Positions 22,873 through 31,723 of a stretch of DNA of 37,090 bases are shown here, piece after piece (positions within the stretch are counted from its first letter, which is position 1; the number at the start of each line of letters is the position of its first letter). This DNA is from Bdellovibrionales bacterium (GTDB taxonomy: Bacteria > Bdellovibrionota > Bdellovibrionia > Bdellovibrionales > UBA1609). The DNA lies in NCBI GenBank assembly GCA_007121385.1, contig SKLV01000132.1:1-37090 (forward strand), in the 5' to 3' direction. The translations under genes were made by a program, and so were the position numbers. The notes beneath the pieces are model-generated. The model made no database searches and had not been told where the DNA came from. It was given only the letters and a program-made list of their open reading frames with translations.

Positions 22873-25176
22873 ATGATTTCTCTTTTGCTCCTGATGTTAC
22901 TGACAACTCTACTCGCTCCACTGGCCCCATGGATGATTCGATGGGCAGGAGCCAAGGCCAGTTGGGCTCTGGCTCTTTTGCCTACCGCTATCTTTGTTCA
23001 GTTTTTGAGTCTGAGCGGCCAAGTATTTTCCCAAGGGGCCTTGAGCTGGTCTCTGCCCTGGATGAGCCAGGTGGGTTTTGATTTGAGCTTTTATGTGGAT
23101 GGACTGTCTTTGATGATGGGCCTTCTGGTCTCAGGAATTGGAGCCCTGATTGTGGTCTATGCGGGGGGCTACCTCAAAGGCCACCCCTATTTGGGGCGCT
23201 TTTTTCTTAGCCTACTGCTCTTTATGGTGTCCATGCTGGGCGTGGTTATATCCGACAACCTGATCTTGCTCTTTATTTTCTGGGAGATGACCAGTGTCAC
23301 TTCCTATCTGTTGATCGGCTTTGATCACGACAAAAAGGAAGGGCGTCAAGCGGCCCTGCAGGCTCTCCTGATCACGGCAGGAGGGGGCTTGGCTCTCTTA
23401 GCAGGGCTTATTTTGTTAGGACTTTCTGGGGGCAGCTTCGATCTCTCCATTTTGAGAGAGTTGGGCTTTCAGGCCAGCGCTCTGCCCCAGTACCCCTGGA
23501 TTCTGGCGCTGGTGGCCCTGGGGGCCTTTACCAAGTCGGCCCAATTTCCCTTTCACTTTTGGCTGCCTGGAGCCATGCAGGCCCCTACCCCTGTGAGTGC
23601 TTATCTGCACTCGGCCACCATGGTGAAAGCTGGAGTTTTTTTGCTGGCTCGACTCCAGCCTGAGTTGGGGGGCACAGATCTGTGGTTTTGGCTGCTCTCC
23701 AGCGTGGGCGGAATCACCATGCTGTGGGGAGCTTTTTTAGCTTTGAGCAAAACGGACTTAAAACAAATTCTGGCTTACACCACCATCAGCGCACTGGGCT
23801 TGATGATTCTCTTGCTGGGAACAGTCTCTGCTCTGGCCGCCACAGCTTTTGCCGCTCTGTTGTTGGCCCACGCTTTGTACAAAGGAACTCTGTTTATGGT
23901 GGCTGGAGCCGTAGACCATCAAACCGGCTCCCGAGATGTGAGAGAGCTCTCGGGCCTACGCCGGGCCATGCCCTGGACCGCCACCAGTGCTCTCTTGGCC
24001 GCCTTGGCCATGGCGGGCCTTTTACCCACCTTTTCCTTTGTCGCCAAAGAGCTGGCTTTGGAGGCCCTGCTCCTTAGCCCCTGGAATTGGATTTTGGTCT
24101 CCATCATTAGCTTGGCGGCTTTGAGTTTTGTCTTTGTGGCCGCCCAAATGATTTGGCTGTTTTTTGCCGGCGACCTGAAGGCTCCCAAAAGCCCGGTGAA
24201 AGAGGGCTACCCCTCTCTTCTTTTGGGCCCCTTGGTGCTCTCCTTCCTGGGTTTGCTGATGGGCCTGTGGGCCGGCTTCGGGCAAGGACTAATCCACTCC
24301 GTGGGTCGATCTCTGCAGCCTCTGGGTGAATTTCCCAAGCTGTCTCTGTGGCATGGCTTTAACTTGCCCCTTTTGTTGAGCGTCTCCACTCTGGTGGCTG
24401 GCTTGGCCCTCTTTCACTTTAGCAACTACAAGTCCATTCTCAGTTGGGACTTTATCCGCAGCCCCTGGCGTCTCAATACCCGCTTTCAGGATCTTTTTGA
24501 GGGCACCTTGATGGCCTCTGGATGGGTGACGGATCTCCTGCAAACCGGCTATCTGCGACACTATCTGCGCATGGTGATCCTGGGCATTTTGCTCCTCTTT
24601 GGCTTGAGCTTTTTTAAGTACTCCCTACCTCAACTGCAAACCGATTGGACTGATGTGAGGCTCTACGAGCTGGGCGTGGCCTTAATCATTGCCTTAGCCG
24701 CCTTGGCGGCGACCATGGTTCAATCCCGCCTAGCCACTATTGCCTGCCTGGGAGTCATTGGCTTTATGGTGGCCACCATGTATGTCATGTTCTCAGCTCC
24801 CGATTTAGGGCTGACCCAAATTGCCGTTGAAACCCTCACAGTGATTCTCTTTGCTCTGGTGATCTACAAACTTCCCGTCTATCAGGTGCTCTCTTCAAGG
24901 ATCAATGTGGCCCTAGACGCTCTCCTCTCCTTGGGTATGGGCTTTTTATTTTTTGTGATGATCCTCTCGGCCGCCAATCTGCAATGGCATGAGCCCATCT
25001 CCAGCTTTCATGGAGACAATGCCTGGCTTCAGGCCTATGGACGCAATGTGGTCAATGTCATCTTAGTGGATTTTCGAGTCTTAGACACTCTAGGGGAACT
25101 CGCTGTGGTGGCTGTGGCCACCATGGGCGTTTACTCTTTGGTGCGACTGAAGCGAAGGAGAAAGTCTCTTCTATGA
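22873..25176 (+). CDS. mrpA: Na+/H+ antiporter subunit MrpA
   Basis: A 767-residue membrane protein. The first part is a complex-I NuoL-like proton channel, with [36 protein letters not shown] and [11 protein letters not shown], which include the conserved Lys and Glu. The C-terminal 180 residues hold the DUF4040/MrpB-like helices with [12 protein letters not shown]. It is the largest subunit of the multi-subunit Mrp complex, which exchanges Na+ (or K+) for protons. The ribosome binding site is poor (GTGGCCCT). It begins a seven-gene operon, with the stop overlapping mrpB by four bases. Confidence 0.93.
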   Translation: MISLLLLMLLTTLLAPLAPWMIRWAGAKASWALALLPTAIFVQFLSLSGQVFSQGALSWSLPWMSQVGFDLSFYVDGLSLMMGLLVSGIGALIVVYAGGYLKGHPYLGRFFLSLLLFMVSMLGVVISDNLILLFIFWEMTSVTSYLLIGFDHDKKEGRQAALQALLITAGGGLALLAGLILLGLSGGSFDLSILRELGFQASALPQYPWILALVALGAFTKSAQFPFHFWLPGAMQAPTPVSAYLHSATMVKAGVFLLARLQPELGGTDLWFWLLSSVGGITMLWGAFLALSKTDLKQILAYTTISALGLMILLLGTVSALAATAFAALLLAHALYKGTLFMVAGAVDHQTGSRDVRELSGLRRAMPWTATSALLAALAMAGLLPTFSFVAKELALEALLLSPWNWILVSIISLAALSFVFVAAQMIWLFFAGDLKAPKSPVKEGYPSLLLGPLVLSFLGLLMGLWAGFGQGLIHSVGRSLQPLGEFPKLSLWHGFNLPLLLSVSTLVAGLALFHFSNYKSILSWDFIRSPWRLNTRFQDLFEGTLMASGWVTDLLQTGYLRHYLRMVILGILLLFGLSFFKYSLPQLQTDWTDVRLYELGVALIIALAALAATMVQSRLATIACLGVIGFMVATMYVMFSAPDLGLTQIAVETLTVILFALVIYKLPVYQVLSSRINVALDALLSLGMGFLFFVMILSAANLQWHEPISSFHGDNAWLQAYGRNVVNVILVDFRVLDTLGELAVVAVATMGVYSLVRLKRRRKSLL

Positions 25177-25589
25177 ACTCCCTTCTGATCACCACCGCAG
25201 CCAAATTTTTACTGCCGGGGATTTTACTCTTTAGCGTATTTCTTTTGCTTCGCGGTCACAACCTGCCCGGAGGGGGTTTTGCTGGAGGACTTGTGGCCGC
25301 CTCAGCCTTTGCTCTTTATGGGCTGGCCTTTGGCCGCAGCCAAGTCATGAAGCTGTTCAAAATCCACCCCATCCGGCTGATGGGCGGGGGCTTGATTTTA
25401 GCCTTGGTCAGCGGTTTTTTTGCCCTGTCTCAGAGTCTGCCCTTTATGCAGTCCCTGTGGCTGGAGCTCGCCCTTGTTGAAGACCAACCCTTAAAAGCCG
25501 GCACTCCCCTGATCTTTGATCTGGGCGTGTACTTTGTGGTGATTGGAGTGATCATGGGGGTTTTTGTGGCCTTAAGGGAGGATGACTAG
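25173..25589 (+). CDS. mrpB: Na+/H+ antiporter subunit MrpB
   Basis: A 138-residue protein with four helices and the hallmark [14 protein letters not shown] near residue 27, followed by the late [12 protein letters not shown] segment. It is encoded by a separate gene, not fused to MrpA, although MrpA carries a related C-terminal domain. The ATG overlaps the MrpA stop (ATGA). Confidence 0.93.
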   Translation: MNSLLITTAAKFLLPGILLFSVFLLLRGHNLPGGGFAGGLVAASAFALYGLAFGRSQVMKLFKIHPIRLMGGGLILALVSGFFALSQSLPFMQSLWLELALVEDQPLKAGTPLIFDLGVYFVVIGVIMGVFVALREDD

Positions 25590-25592
25590 AAA

Positions 25593-25940
25593 ATGCAAAC
25601 GACCTTGGCTCTACTTTCTGGAATCGTCTTTGCCTGCGGCGTGTTTCTTATCCTCCGGCGAAATATGGTTAAGTTTGTCTTTGGCTTAGCTCTGATCAGC
25701 CAGGGCATCAACATGGGTATTTTTACAGCTGGAGGACTGGTTCGCCATCGAGCCCCCCTTATCCCCAGCGACCAAGACCTCTTGGCGGCGGGATCGGCCG
25801 ACCCCCTTCCCCAAGCCATGATCTTAACGGCCATTGTCATCGGCTTTGGAATTTTGGCCTTCACCATTGTGCTGATCCTGCGCACCTATGAGGTCTTTGG
25901 CCAAGTGGACATTGATGAAGTCCGGGCGGTGGACCGATGA
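25593..25940 (+). CDS. mrpC: Na+/H+ antiporter subunit MrpC
   Basis: A 115-residue NuoK-like protein with three helices, ISQGINMGIF in the second helix and DPLPQAMILTAIVIGFG in the third, both diagnostic for MrpC. It begins four bases after the MrpB stop and overlaps mrpD by four bases (ATGA). Confidence 0.93.
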   Translation: MQTTLALLSGIVFACGVFLILRRNMVKFVFGLALISQGINMGIFTAGGLVRHRAPLIPSDQDLLAAGSADPLPQAMILTAIVIGFGILAFTIVLILRTYEVFGQVDIDEVRAVDR

Positions 25941-27436
25941 ATCTGCTGGCGTGGCCTCTGATCATTTCTCTTTTTTCAGCGGCTCTCTGCATGGCTCTGT
26001 GGCAACAGCCACTTTGGCAACGCAGGCTTGGGCTTGTGGGCAGCGGGGCCAATGCTTTAGTGGCCATTGTGCTTCTGCAGACCGTGCTCCGTGATGGAGT
26101 TCAGGTTTTACACATTGCCAACTGGCATGCCCCTTTTGGTATCACCTTAGTGGCTGATCTGCTCTCGGCCATTATGGTCGCGATGACGGCTGTCATGGGC
26201 CTGAGTGTTCATTTTTACTCTTGGTTCTGTATGGATAGGGACATAGAGACCTATGGCTTTCACTCCCTTTTTCACTTTTTGCTACTGGGAGTTTATAGCT
26301 CTTTCTTAACGGGAGATATCTTTAACCTCTATGTCTCCTTTGAGATTATGCTCATTGCCTCCTTTGTTCTTCTGGCCTTAGGCAATCGCCGAGCGCAAAT
26401 TGAAGGGGCGCTGAAGTATATGGCCCTGAATTTGTTTGGCTCCTTTTTGTTTTTGGGGGGAGCAGGAATTCTCTATGGACTCTTGGGCACATTGAATATG
26501 GCTGATGTGGCCGTTAAATTGGCCACAGTGGACAACCCCTCTCTCACCAATGCCCTGGCTTTGGTGTTCCTGGTGGCCTTTGGCCTTAAGGCCGCTGTCT
26601 TTCCCTTTTTCTCATGGCTTCCGGCCTCCTACCATACCCCCCCCTCAGCGGTGTCAGCAATTTTTGCGGCCCTGCTCACCAAAGTGGGAGTCTACTGTCT
26701 GATGCGCTTTTTCTCTCTGATCTTTGTCGGAGACCAAAGCTTTACCCATGAGATCATTGCGGTCATTGGCCTGTCAGGCATGGTCTTTGGTGTTTTGGGG
26801 GCTGTCTCCAAAAATGAAATTCGCCGGATTTTGTCTTTTCACAGCATCAGCCAGATCGGTTACATGATCTTTGGTTTTGCCATGATGACCCCCCTAGCCA
26901 TCGCCGGCGCTCTCTTCTATGTGCTTCACCACAGTATTGTGAAGTCCAACCTCTTTCTGATTGGCGGAGCCATTCATCGCATTTTTGGCAGTTACCACTT
27001 GAGTCGCTTGGGAGGCCTGTACCGCAGTCATCCCTTTTTAGCGGCGGTCTTCTTGATTACAGCCTTGTCGCTGGCCGGCCTCCCCCCTCTGTCCGGTTTT
27101 TTTGCCAAAATTTTTTTGGTTCAGGCTGCCTTTTTGGACGATCGGCCTCTTGCCGTATTTATTATGCTGGCGGTGGGGCTCTTCACCTTGATCTCCATGA
27201 GTAAGATCTTCGACAAGGCTTTTTGGAAGCCCCTGAGCTCTGAGCACAAACCATCTCCCATTGAGCCCTCCCCCTCAGCACAACTGGGAATGATGCTTCC
27301 CATCACCTTCTTGGCAATTCTCACTCTGCTTCTGGGGCTAGGAGTCCCCTTTGCCTACGATGTCTTCTATCAAGCGGCTGAGCAGATTCTTAACCCCAGT
27401 GAGTACATTGACCGAGTTCTGGGAGGAGCGCCCTGA
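25937..27436 (+). CDS. mrpD: Na+/H+ antiporter subunit MrpD
   Basis: A 499-residue NuoN/NuoM-like proton channel subunit with about 14 helices. Motifs include LYVSFEIMLIASFVLLALG, GLKAAVFPFFSWLPASYHTPP and SFHSISQIGYM, together carrying the conserved Glu, Lys and His residues of the family. A short polar linker precedes the last helix. It overlaps mrpC by four bases; its stop shares one base with the mrpE start (TGATG). Confidence 0.93.
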   Translation: MNLLAWPLIISLFSAALCMALWQQPLWQRRLGLVGSGANALVAIVLLQTVLRDGVQVLHIANWHAPFGITLVADLLSAIMVAMTAVMGLSVHFYSWFCMDRDIETYGFHSLFHFLLLGVYSSFLTGDIFNLYVSFEIMLIASFVLLALGNRRAQIEGALKYMALNLFGSFLFLGGAGILYGLLGTLNMADVAVKLATVDNPSLTNALALVFLVAFGLKAAVFPFFSWLPASYHTPPSAVSAIFAALLTKVGVYCLMRFFSLIFVGDQSFTHEIIAVIGLSGMVFGVLGAVSKNEIRRILSFHSISQIGYMIFGFAMMTPLAIAGALFYVLHHSIVKSNLFLIGGAIHRIFGSYHLSRLGGLYRSHPFLAAVFLITALSLAGLPPLSGFFAKIFLVQAAFLDDRPLAVFIMLAVGLFTLISMSKIFDKAFWKPLSSEHKPSPIEPSPSAQLGMMLPITFLAILTLLLGLGVPFAYDVFYQAAEQILNPSEYIDRVLGGAP

Positions 27437-27924
27437 TGTTTGCTCTCAATATCCTCCTGGCCATTGCTTGGACCGCCCTCACCAATAACCTCAGTTGGTT
27501 TAACCTTCTATCGGGATTTGCCCTGGGCTATGTCATCCTCTATTTTGCCTCGGAGGGGGGGCTCACCGAAAGGCCCACTTACATTATCCGGGTCATCAAA
27601 GCCTTTGGCTTCACCCTCTTTTTTATAAAAGAGCTGATTGTCTCCAACTTTAAACTGATGGCCGAAGTGCTCACCCCCACTCACTATATGAAGCCCGGAG
27701 TGGTGGCCATTCCCCTGGATGCAAAAACCGACTTTGAAATCACCCTGCTGGCCAACCTTATCACTCTGACTCCGGGAACTCTGAGCCTCGAAGTCTCGCC
27801 AGACCGAAAATACCTCTACATCCATGCCATGTATGTGGATACAGAGGACTTGGACGGCTTTCGCAACAAGATTAAACAGGATTTCGAAAAGCGACTTTTG
27901 GAGGTGATGCGCGATGAGCCCTGA
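27436..27924 (+). CDS. mrpE: Na+/H+ antiporter subunit MrpE
   Basis: A 162-residue protein with two N-terminal hydrophobic segments and a soluble domain containing [16 protein letters not shown], the MrpE/PhaE signature. It ends in a charged tail. Its final codons overlap the mrpF start by 11 bases. Confidence 0.92.
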   Translation: MFALNILLAIAWTALTNNLSWFNLLSGFALGYVILYFASEGGLTERPTYIIRVIKAFGFTLFFIKELIVSNFKLMAEVLTPTHYMKPGVVAIPLDAKTDFEITLLANLITLTPGTLSLEVSPDRKYLYIHAMYVDTEDLDGFRNKIKQDFEKRLLEVMRDEP

Positions 27925-28204
27925 GGTCGATAGTGTAATCACTCAATTGGCCATGTGGATTCTGGTTGTCCACACTTTGGGCCTTTTAATCTCTCTTTAC
28001 CGAATATTTTGGGGGCCAGACCTCTCCAATCGCCTGATTGGCCTGGAGTACGTGGGTTTGAACGCCCTCTCCTTTATCGCTGTGTTCTGCATCGTGGCCG
28101 GAGACACTGTCTATCTGGATGTGGGAATTGTCTTGGCCTTGATCACCTTTTTAAGCACCCTGTCTTTGGGGCGCTATATTGAGAGAGGGGCGAAAAATTT
28201 ATGA
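27914..28204 (+). CDS. mrpF: Na+/H+ antiporter subunit MrpF
   Basis: A 96-residue three-helix protein with RIFWGPDLSNRLIGLE and the following DVGIVLALITFLSTLSLGRY block, both diagnostic of MrpF/PhaF. The start ATG lies inside the end of mrpE, and its stop overlaps mrpG (ATGA), so the operon is tightly coupled. Confidence 0.92.
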   Translation: MSPEVDSVITQLAMWILVVHTLGLLISLYRIFWGPDLSNRLIGLEYVGLNALSFIAVFCIVAGDTVYLDVGIVLALITFLSTLSLGRYIERGAKNL

Positions 28205-28542
28205 GGGACTTTCTTATTATCTTACTGCTCATCTTTGGCACCTTTTTATCTATGGTGTCGGTCCTGGGAATTCTGCGGCTGCCGGATATTCTCATGCGTC
28301 TTCAGGCCATGAGTAAGGCCTCCACCCTGGGAATCACCTGCACCGTGGCTGGTATGGCCGTTTATTTTGGCTCGGTGGAGATTTCGATTCGCGCCCTTTT
28401 TGTGGTGACCTTTTTGTTCCTCACCTCACCCATTTTGGCTCACCTGATTGCGCGAAGTGCTTATCGCAGCCAGGTCCCCTTATGGAAGGGAACGGTCTGC
28501 GATGAGCTTCGGGACAAGATTAAAGAGCACCCCCAGTCATGA
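28201..28542 (+). CDS. mrpG: Na+/H+ antiporter subunit MrpG
   Basis: A 113-residue three-helix protein with VLGILRLPDILMRLQAMSKASTLG, cut here as GILRLPDILMRLQAMSKAST, the standard MrpG signature, and a late TSPILAHLIARSAY helix. Its stop overlaps the start of the ankyrin lipoprotein gene by four bases (ATGA), an unusual partner for an Mrp operon. Confidence 0.92.
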   Translation: MRDFLIILLLIFGTFLSMVSVLGILRLPDILMRLQAMSKASTLGITCTVAGMAVYFGSVEISIRALFVVTFLFLTSPILAHLIARSAYRSQVPLWKGTVCDELRDKIKEHPQS

Positions 28543-29372
28543 AAGCCCCTTGGCCGTTGATTTTAAGATGCCTCTGGGTCTTTGGCTTGACCGCCGCACT
28601 GTCTCTCCTGGGCTGCGCCCATGGTGGGGCTCCAAAGACCTCTAAAGACTCTATAGAACCACCACCCACACCTGAGCGCCAGGCCGAGCTAGACCTCCTG
28701 CGCGAGGCCAGTCGCGGAAATAGGGAAGAGGTCCGCCGCCTTGTGGCTCAGGGAACACAGATTGATGCGCCCTCTGCTTCGGGGACCACAGCTCTGATGT
28801 CAGCGGCCTTTCGAGGCTTAGAGTCTACAGTGGCCGAGCTTCTTGAACTGGGAGCTCGAGTGGACTTAGCTGACCAAGATGGAGCCACAGCCCTCCATTA
28901 CGCTCTCTTTCAAAATCAAATTCCTGTGGTGAGACTTTTGCTTGCGGCCAAGGCCCCTTTGGAGGCTCAAGACAGCAGTGGATTGACTCCCCTTATGCTG
29001 GCCGCTCGATTTGGATCCGCAGAAACTGTGGAGCTTTTACTGAAGGCCGGGGCTCAGCTTGAGACCCAGGATGATCAAGGCTGGACGGCCCTCTTTTTTG
29101 CCGTTCACCGCGGGTCTCCAGGCCAGGCGGAGCTTCTGCTTAAAGCGGGGGCTAAAGTCAACCATCAAAGTCTTGGAACAAAACAGAGCCCCCTTGGGGA
29201 AGCCGTGTACTTGGGACATCGAAATATGATTCAGCTGCTGCTCCAGTACAAGGCGGATGCCCACCTTAAGGATGCTGGAGGTAAAAGCCCCCTCGACCTT
29301 GCCAAAGAGCAGGGACTGCCCCGGTCGTGGCTAGAGCTTGAGAACTCAGGATCCGGGTCTAGGTCGGATTGA
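28539..29372 (+). CDS. Ankyrin-repeat lipoprotein coupled to the Mrp operon
   Basis: A 277-residue lipoprotein with signal and lipobox SLLGC (about residue 25), a proline-rich linker (EPPPTPE), and about six ankyrin repeats from about residue 48. Repeats show the TALMSAAFRG, TALHYALFQN, TPLMLAARFG and TALFFAVHRG helices and end near SPLDLAKEQG. Ankyrin arrays bind proteins. A periplasmic, lipid-anchored array translated together with mrpG suggests an accessory of the antiporter complex or a passenger gene; the role is unknown. The ATG overlaps the mrpG stop. Confidence 0.85.
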   Translation: MKAPWPLILRCLWVFGLTAALSLLGCAHGGAPKTSKDSIEPPPTPERQAELDLLREASRGNREEVRRLVAQGTQIDAPSASGTTALMSAAFRGLESTVAELLELGARVDLADQDGATALHYALFQNQIPVVRLLLAAKAPLEAQDSSGLTPLMLAARFGSAETVELLLKAGAQLETQDDQGWTALFFAVHRGSPGQAELLLKAGAKVNHQSLGTKQSPLGEAVYLGHRNMIQLLLQYKADAHLKDAGGKSPLDLAKEQGLPRSWLELENSGSGSRSD

Positions 29373-29416
29373 CTTCGTTTTGGGACTGACCTAGCTTGAG
29401 ATGATGACTTTTTTTT
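29359..29416 (+). terminator. Possible terminator after the Mrp-ankyrin operon
   Basis: CTAGGTC (29359-29365) and GACCTAG (29388-29394) form a 7-bp perfect stem with a large loop that includes the ankyrin stop codon. A run of eight T residues follows, but only at 29409-29416, about 14 bases beyond the stem, so this is a weak candidate. Confidence 0.3.
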
Positions 29417-29428
29417 GGGGGAGGTTTG

Positions 29429-29896
29429 ATGAGTCAGCATGTGCGTCTCAACGACAGTCAGTTCAATAAGTGGCGAACTTTGGTGGCCTTGGCCCATGTG
29501 GATGGCCTGGTCTGTGATGTGGAAAAAGGTTTTATCATCGACAGATTACAGAACAGACGAGTAGATCCTGAGCAAATAAAATTAATTGAACAGGACTTTG
29601 ATCAGGCCCATTCCCCCGGAGAGCTTTTTGAAAAGATCACTGATCCTCGGGATCGCGCAACCTTGCTGTACCTGGCCCGCATTATGTTCCTCTCTAACAA
29701 CGATAAATTCTGTGATTACGAAAAGCTTTACTACGATAAATTTAAGGCCAAACATATGTCCTCCATTGACATGGCCCAACTGATTGAGCAAGTGAAGAAA
29801 GTGGAGACAGAGGTCAGCCTCGCCGAAGATCTGGAGCCCAAAAGGGGCTCCTTTATTTTTCGCAGCTTCTCCAATCTTTTGGACAAGTTTTTTTAG
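29429..29896 (+). CDS. TerB-like helical protein
   Basis: A 155-residue soluble, mostly helical protein. LVALAHVDGLVCDVEKGFII and DPRDRATLLYLARIMFLSNND match the two-repeat TerB/DjlA-type helical fold (acidic A-x-x-DG, then D/E-R helices). TerB domains are linked to tellurite resistance and membrane-associated signalling, but the exact role is unknown. ATG 29429 is preferred to the track TTG 29426 because GGGGGAGG ends four bases before it. It is the first of three small genes with cNMP-binding-like and PilZ products. Confidence 0.6.
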   Translation: MSQHVRLNDSQFNKWRTLVALAHVDGLVCDVEKGFIIDRLQNRRVDPEQIKLIEQDFDQAHSPGELFEKITDPRDRATLLYLARIMFLSNNDKFCDYEKLYYDKFKAKHMSSIDMAQLIEQVKKVETEVSLAEDLEPKRGSFIFRSFSNLLDKFF

Positions 29897-29959
29897 ATCC
29901 AGTCTTAAGATATTGTTCAGATTGCCGATGCCTTCTCTTGAGTGGAGGGGAGCGCATCT

Positions 29960-30409
29960 ATGTCCAGTAAAAGTCAGCAGGAAAAAGATCTCACAATTGA
30001 ACTTGAGCCGGGTGACTATCTGGTTCAGGAAAAGCAGCCCTGTGATGCTCTTTACATTATTCAGGAGGGGCAGCTGGCCGCTTTCCGTCTGGGGAAACAG
30101 GGAAAAATTCCAGTGGGACTGATCAGCTCTGGGGAGTATGTGGGGGAGGCGGCCATTTTCTTAGAGGGCCATCATCTTTCTACCGTTATGGCTCTGACCA
30201 AGGTCAAGGCCCTAAAAATTCCCAAGTCCTCCATCGAGGCTCAATTAAAAAATATGCCCTCTTGGATGGTGGCCCTGGCCCGAGGTCTCGTCACTCGCCT
30301 CCACCACAGCAACGAAATATTGCGACGCAATGCTTGGATTGATCCAACCATTCAGCAAAAGGTGAAGGCCATCAGCGAAAAAAATCCGTCTCGCCGAAAG
30401 GCCAGTTAA
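29960..30409 (+). CDS. Cyclic-nucleotide-binding-like domain protein
   Basis: A 149-residue single-domain protein with the cNMP beta-roll: LEPGDYLVQEKQPCDALYII, EGQLAAFRLG, then GEYVGEAAIF. The phosphate-binding cassette reads GEAAIFLEGHHLSTVMAL; the usual Arg is replaced, so cAMP or cGMP binding is doubtful. There is no DNA-binding helix; the tail is basic (RRNAW, SRRKAS). ATG 29960 is preferred, with GGAGGGG about nine bases upstream; the track GTG at 29942 lacks that. It sits between the TerB-like and PilZ genes. Confidence 0.75.
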   Translation: MSSKSQQEKDLTIELEPGDYLVQEKQPCDALYIIQEGQLAAFRLGKQGKIPVGLISSGEYVGEAAIFLEGHHLSTVMALTKVKALKIPKSSIEAQLKNMPSWMVALARGLVTRLHHSNEILRRNAWIDPTIQQKVKAISEKNPSRRKAS

Positions 30410-30440
30410 AGTTTACACAGCCACTCGCCGAAGAGAGAGT

Positions 30441-31055
30441 ATGGGACAGGCTATCCGAAAATTTGTACCTCGCGCACCCCGCTATGTCTTACAGCCCAGA
30501 GACAATCGGGTCCTGCGCTATGGCAGTGAAAAGGATCAACACACCCCTCATAAAACTAATGTTGTTGATCTTTCAGAGACTGGATTAGCCTATCTTGTGG
30601 ATCGGGAGTGCGCCCCTCAAATCGGGGACATGATTCGCCTGGAGTTCACCATTCCTCATCAGAATACGGTGTCCTGGTGGGGACGAGTCACCCGCATCAC
30701 TGAATACGATCCAGCCCCCTACCAGGTGGCCCACCGAAACGAAGATGGATCAGCGGCCGATGAGGTACTGATCGGGGTGGAGTTTCACAATGTGGACGAG
30801 AATCAGCGCCTAAAGATCCGGGAAGGCTTGGCCGAGCGACTCCAGCAACTGGATCAGCAGCGCCGCCAGGAGCGCTGGCAGGCTCTGGCCTATTGGTTTC
30901 AAAAGTACGCAGTCCGTACAACTCTCATTTTGGCTGTTCTGGTTGTGACTCTGGGAGTTCTCTACGCCCTGTCACGACCAGGCCCCAATTACGATCCCGA
31001 AAGAGGATCCCCCTGGGGCCAACGCTACCCCTGGCTCAACTTTTTCTCTGATTAA
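30441..31055 (+). CDS. PilZ-domain protein with C-terminal membrane anchor
   Basis: A 204-residue protein. Residues 13-125 form a PilZ-like domain with DLSETG (D43, S45, G48), the second half of the c-di-GMP motif; the preceding RxxxR is only partly matched (QPRDNR). A helical basic stretch (RLQQLDQQRRQERWQ) leads to one membrane segment near residues 158-180 and a short tail. A membrane-tethered PilZ protein could relay c-di-GMP to an envelope process. It follows the cNMP-like gene by 31 bases. Its stop overlaps the stop of convergent aat. Confidence 0.75.
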   Translation: MGQAIRKFVPRAPRYVLQPRDNRVLRYGSEKDQHTPHKTNVVDLSETGLAYLVDRECAPQIGDMIRLEFTIPHQNTVSWWGRVTRITEYDPAPYQVAHRNEDGSAADEVLIGVEFHNVDENQRLKIREGLAERLQQLDQQRRQERWQALAYWFQKYAVRTTLILAVLVVTLGVLYALSRPGPNYDPERGSPWGQRYPWLNFFSD

Positions 31056-31723
31056 AGCCGAAGGGGCTGAGCCTCCAGCCTGGCCTCTTCCACCCTCTTT
31101 AAAAAACGACGGCGCGAGATGTACTTACCGCCCAGTTGTTGCAGGTGGGGAGTGACCATCTGAATGTCCATCCAACTTAAGTCCTGCTCGCTCAAGCTCT
31201 CAATCAGTTTCAATAGACTCAGCTTAGAGGCATTGTCCCGACGATAGAACATACTCTCTCCACTAAAGACCCCCGCCACATAAACCCCATAGAGGCCTCC
31301 CACCAGTTGGGGGCCCTCCCAGCACTCCACGCTGTGAGCATAGCCGGCGCGGTGAAACTCCAAATAGGCCTTCTGAATGGCTGTATTGATCCAAGTCCCC
31401 TGTTGTCCGGGGCGAGGCACCTGAGAGCAGGCCTCAATCACTGCGGCAAAGTCCTGGTTGAAGGTCACCTCCAAAGAGGTCCTCTTGAGCCACTTGCTCA
31501 GAGAACGACTCAGATGAAGATCCTGAAAGTCCAACACCCCACGCTGAGGGGGACAGTACCAGAGACAGGGGAAGCCCTCATGGGGCCAGGGAAAAATTCC
31601 AAAGCTGTAGGCTTCAAGGAGAGAGTCCACACTTAAGTCCCCACCAATGGCCACCACCCCGCTGCTATCTCGAGTCTGGGCCGGGTCAGGAAAGCGCTGA
31701 CGCTGACTCACAAAGAGCTTCAA
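31052..31723 (-). CDS. aat: Leucyl/phenylalanyl-tRNA-protein transferase
   Basis: About 223 residues with GGDLS, GIFPW, WINTAIQKAYLEFH, HSVE and GGLYGVYVAGVFSGESMF motifs typical of Aat. This enzyme adds Leu or Phe to N-terminal Lys/Arg of proteins to mark them for ClpS/ClpAP in the N-degron pathway. The track starts inside recQ at 31759. TTG 31723 is preferred: it overlaps the recQ stop (TTGA) and has AAGGAGG seven bases upstream, and the resulting length matches the family. The stop codon overlaps that of the convergent PilZ gene. Confidence 0.9.
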   Translation of the reverse strand: MKLFVSQRQRFPDPAQTRDSSGVVAIGGDLSVDSLLEAYSFGIFPWPHEGFPCLWYCPPQRGVLDFQDLHLSRSLSKWLKRTSLEVTFNQDFAAVIEACSQVPRPGQQGTWINTAIQKAYLEFHRAGYAHSVECWEGPQLVGGLYGVYVAGVFSGESMFYRRDNASKLSLLKLIESLSEQDLSWMDIQMVTPHLQQLGGKYISRRRFLKRVEEARLEAQPLRL

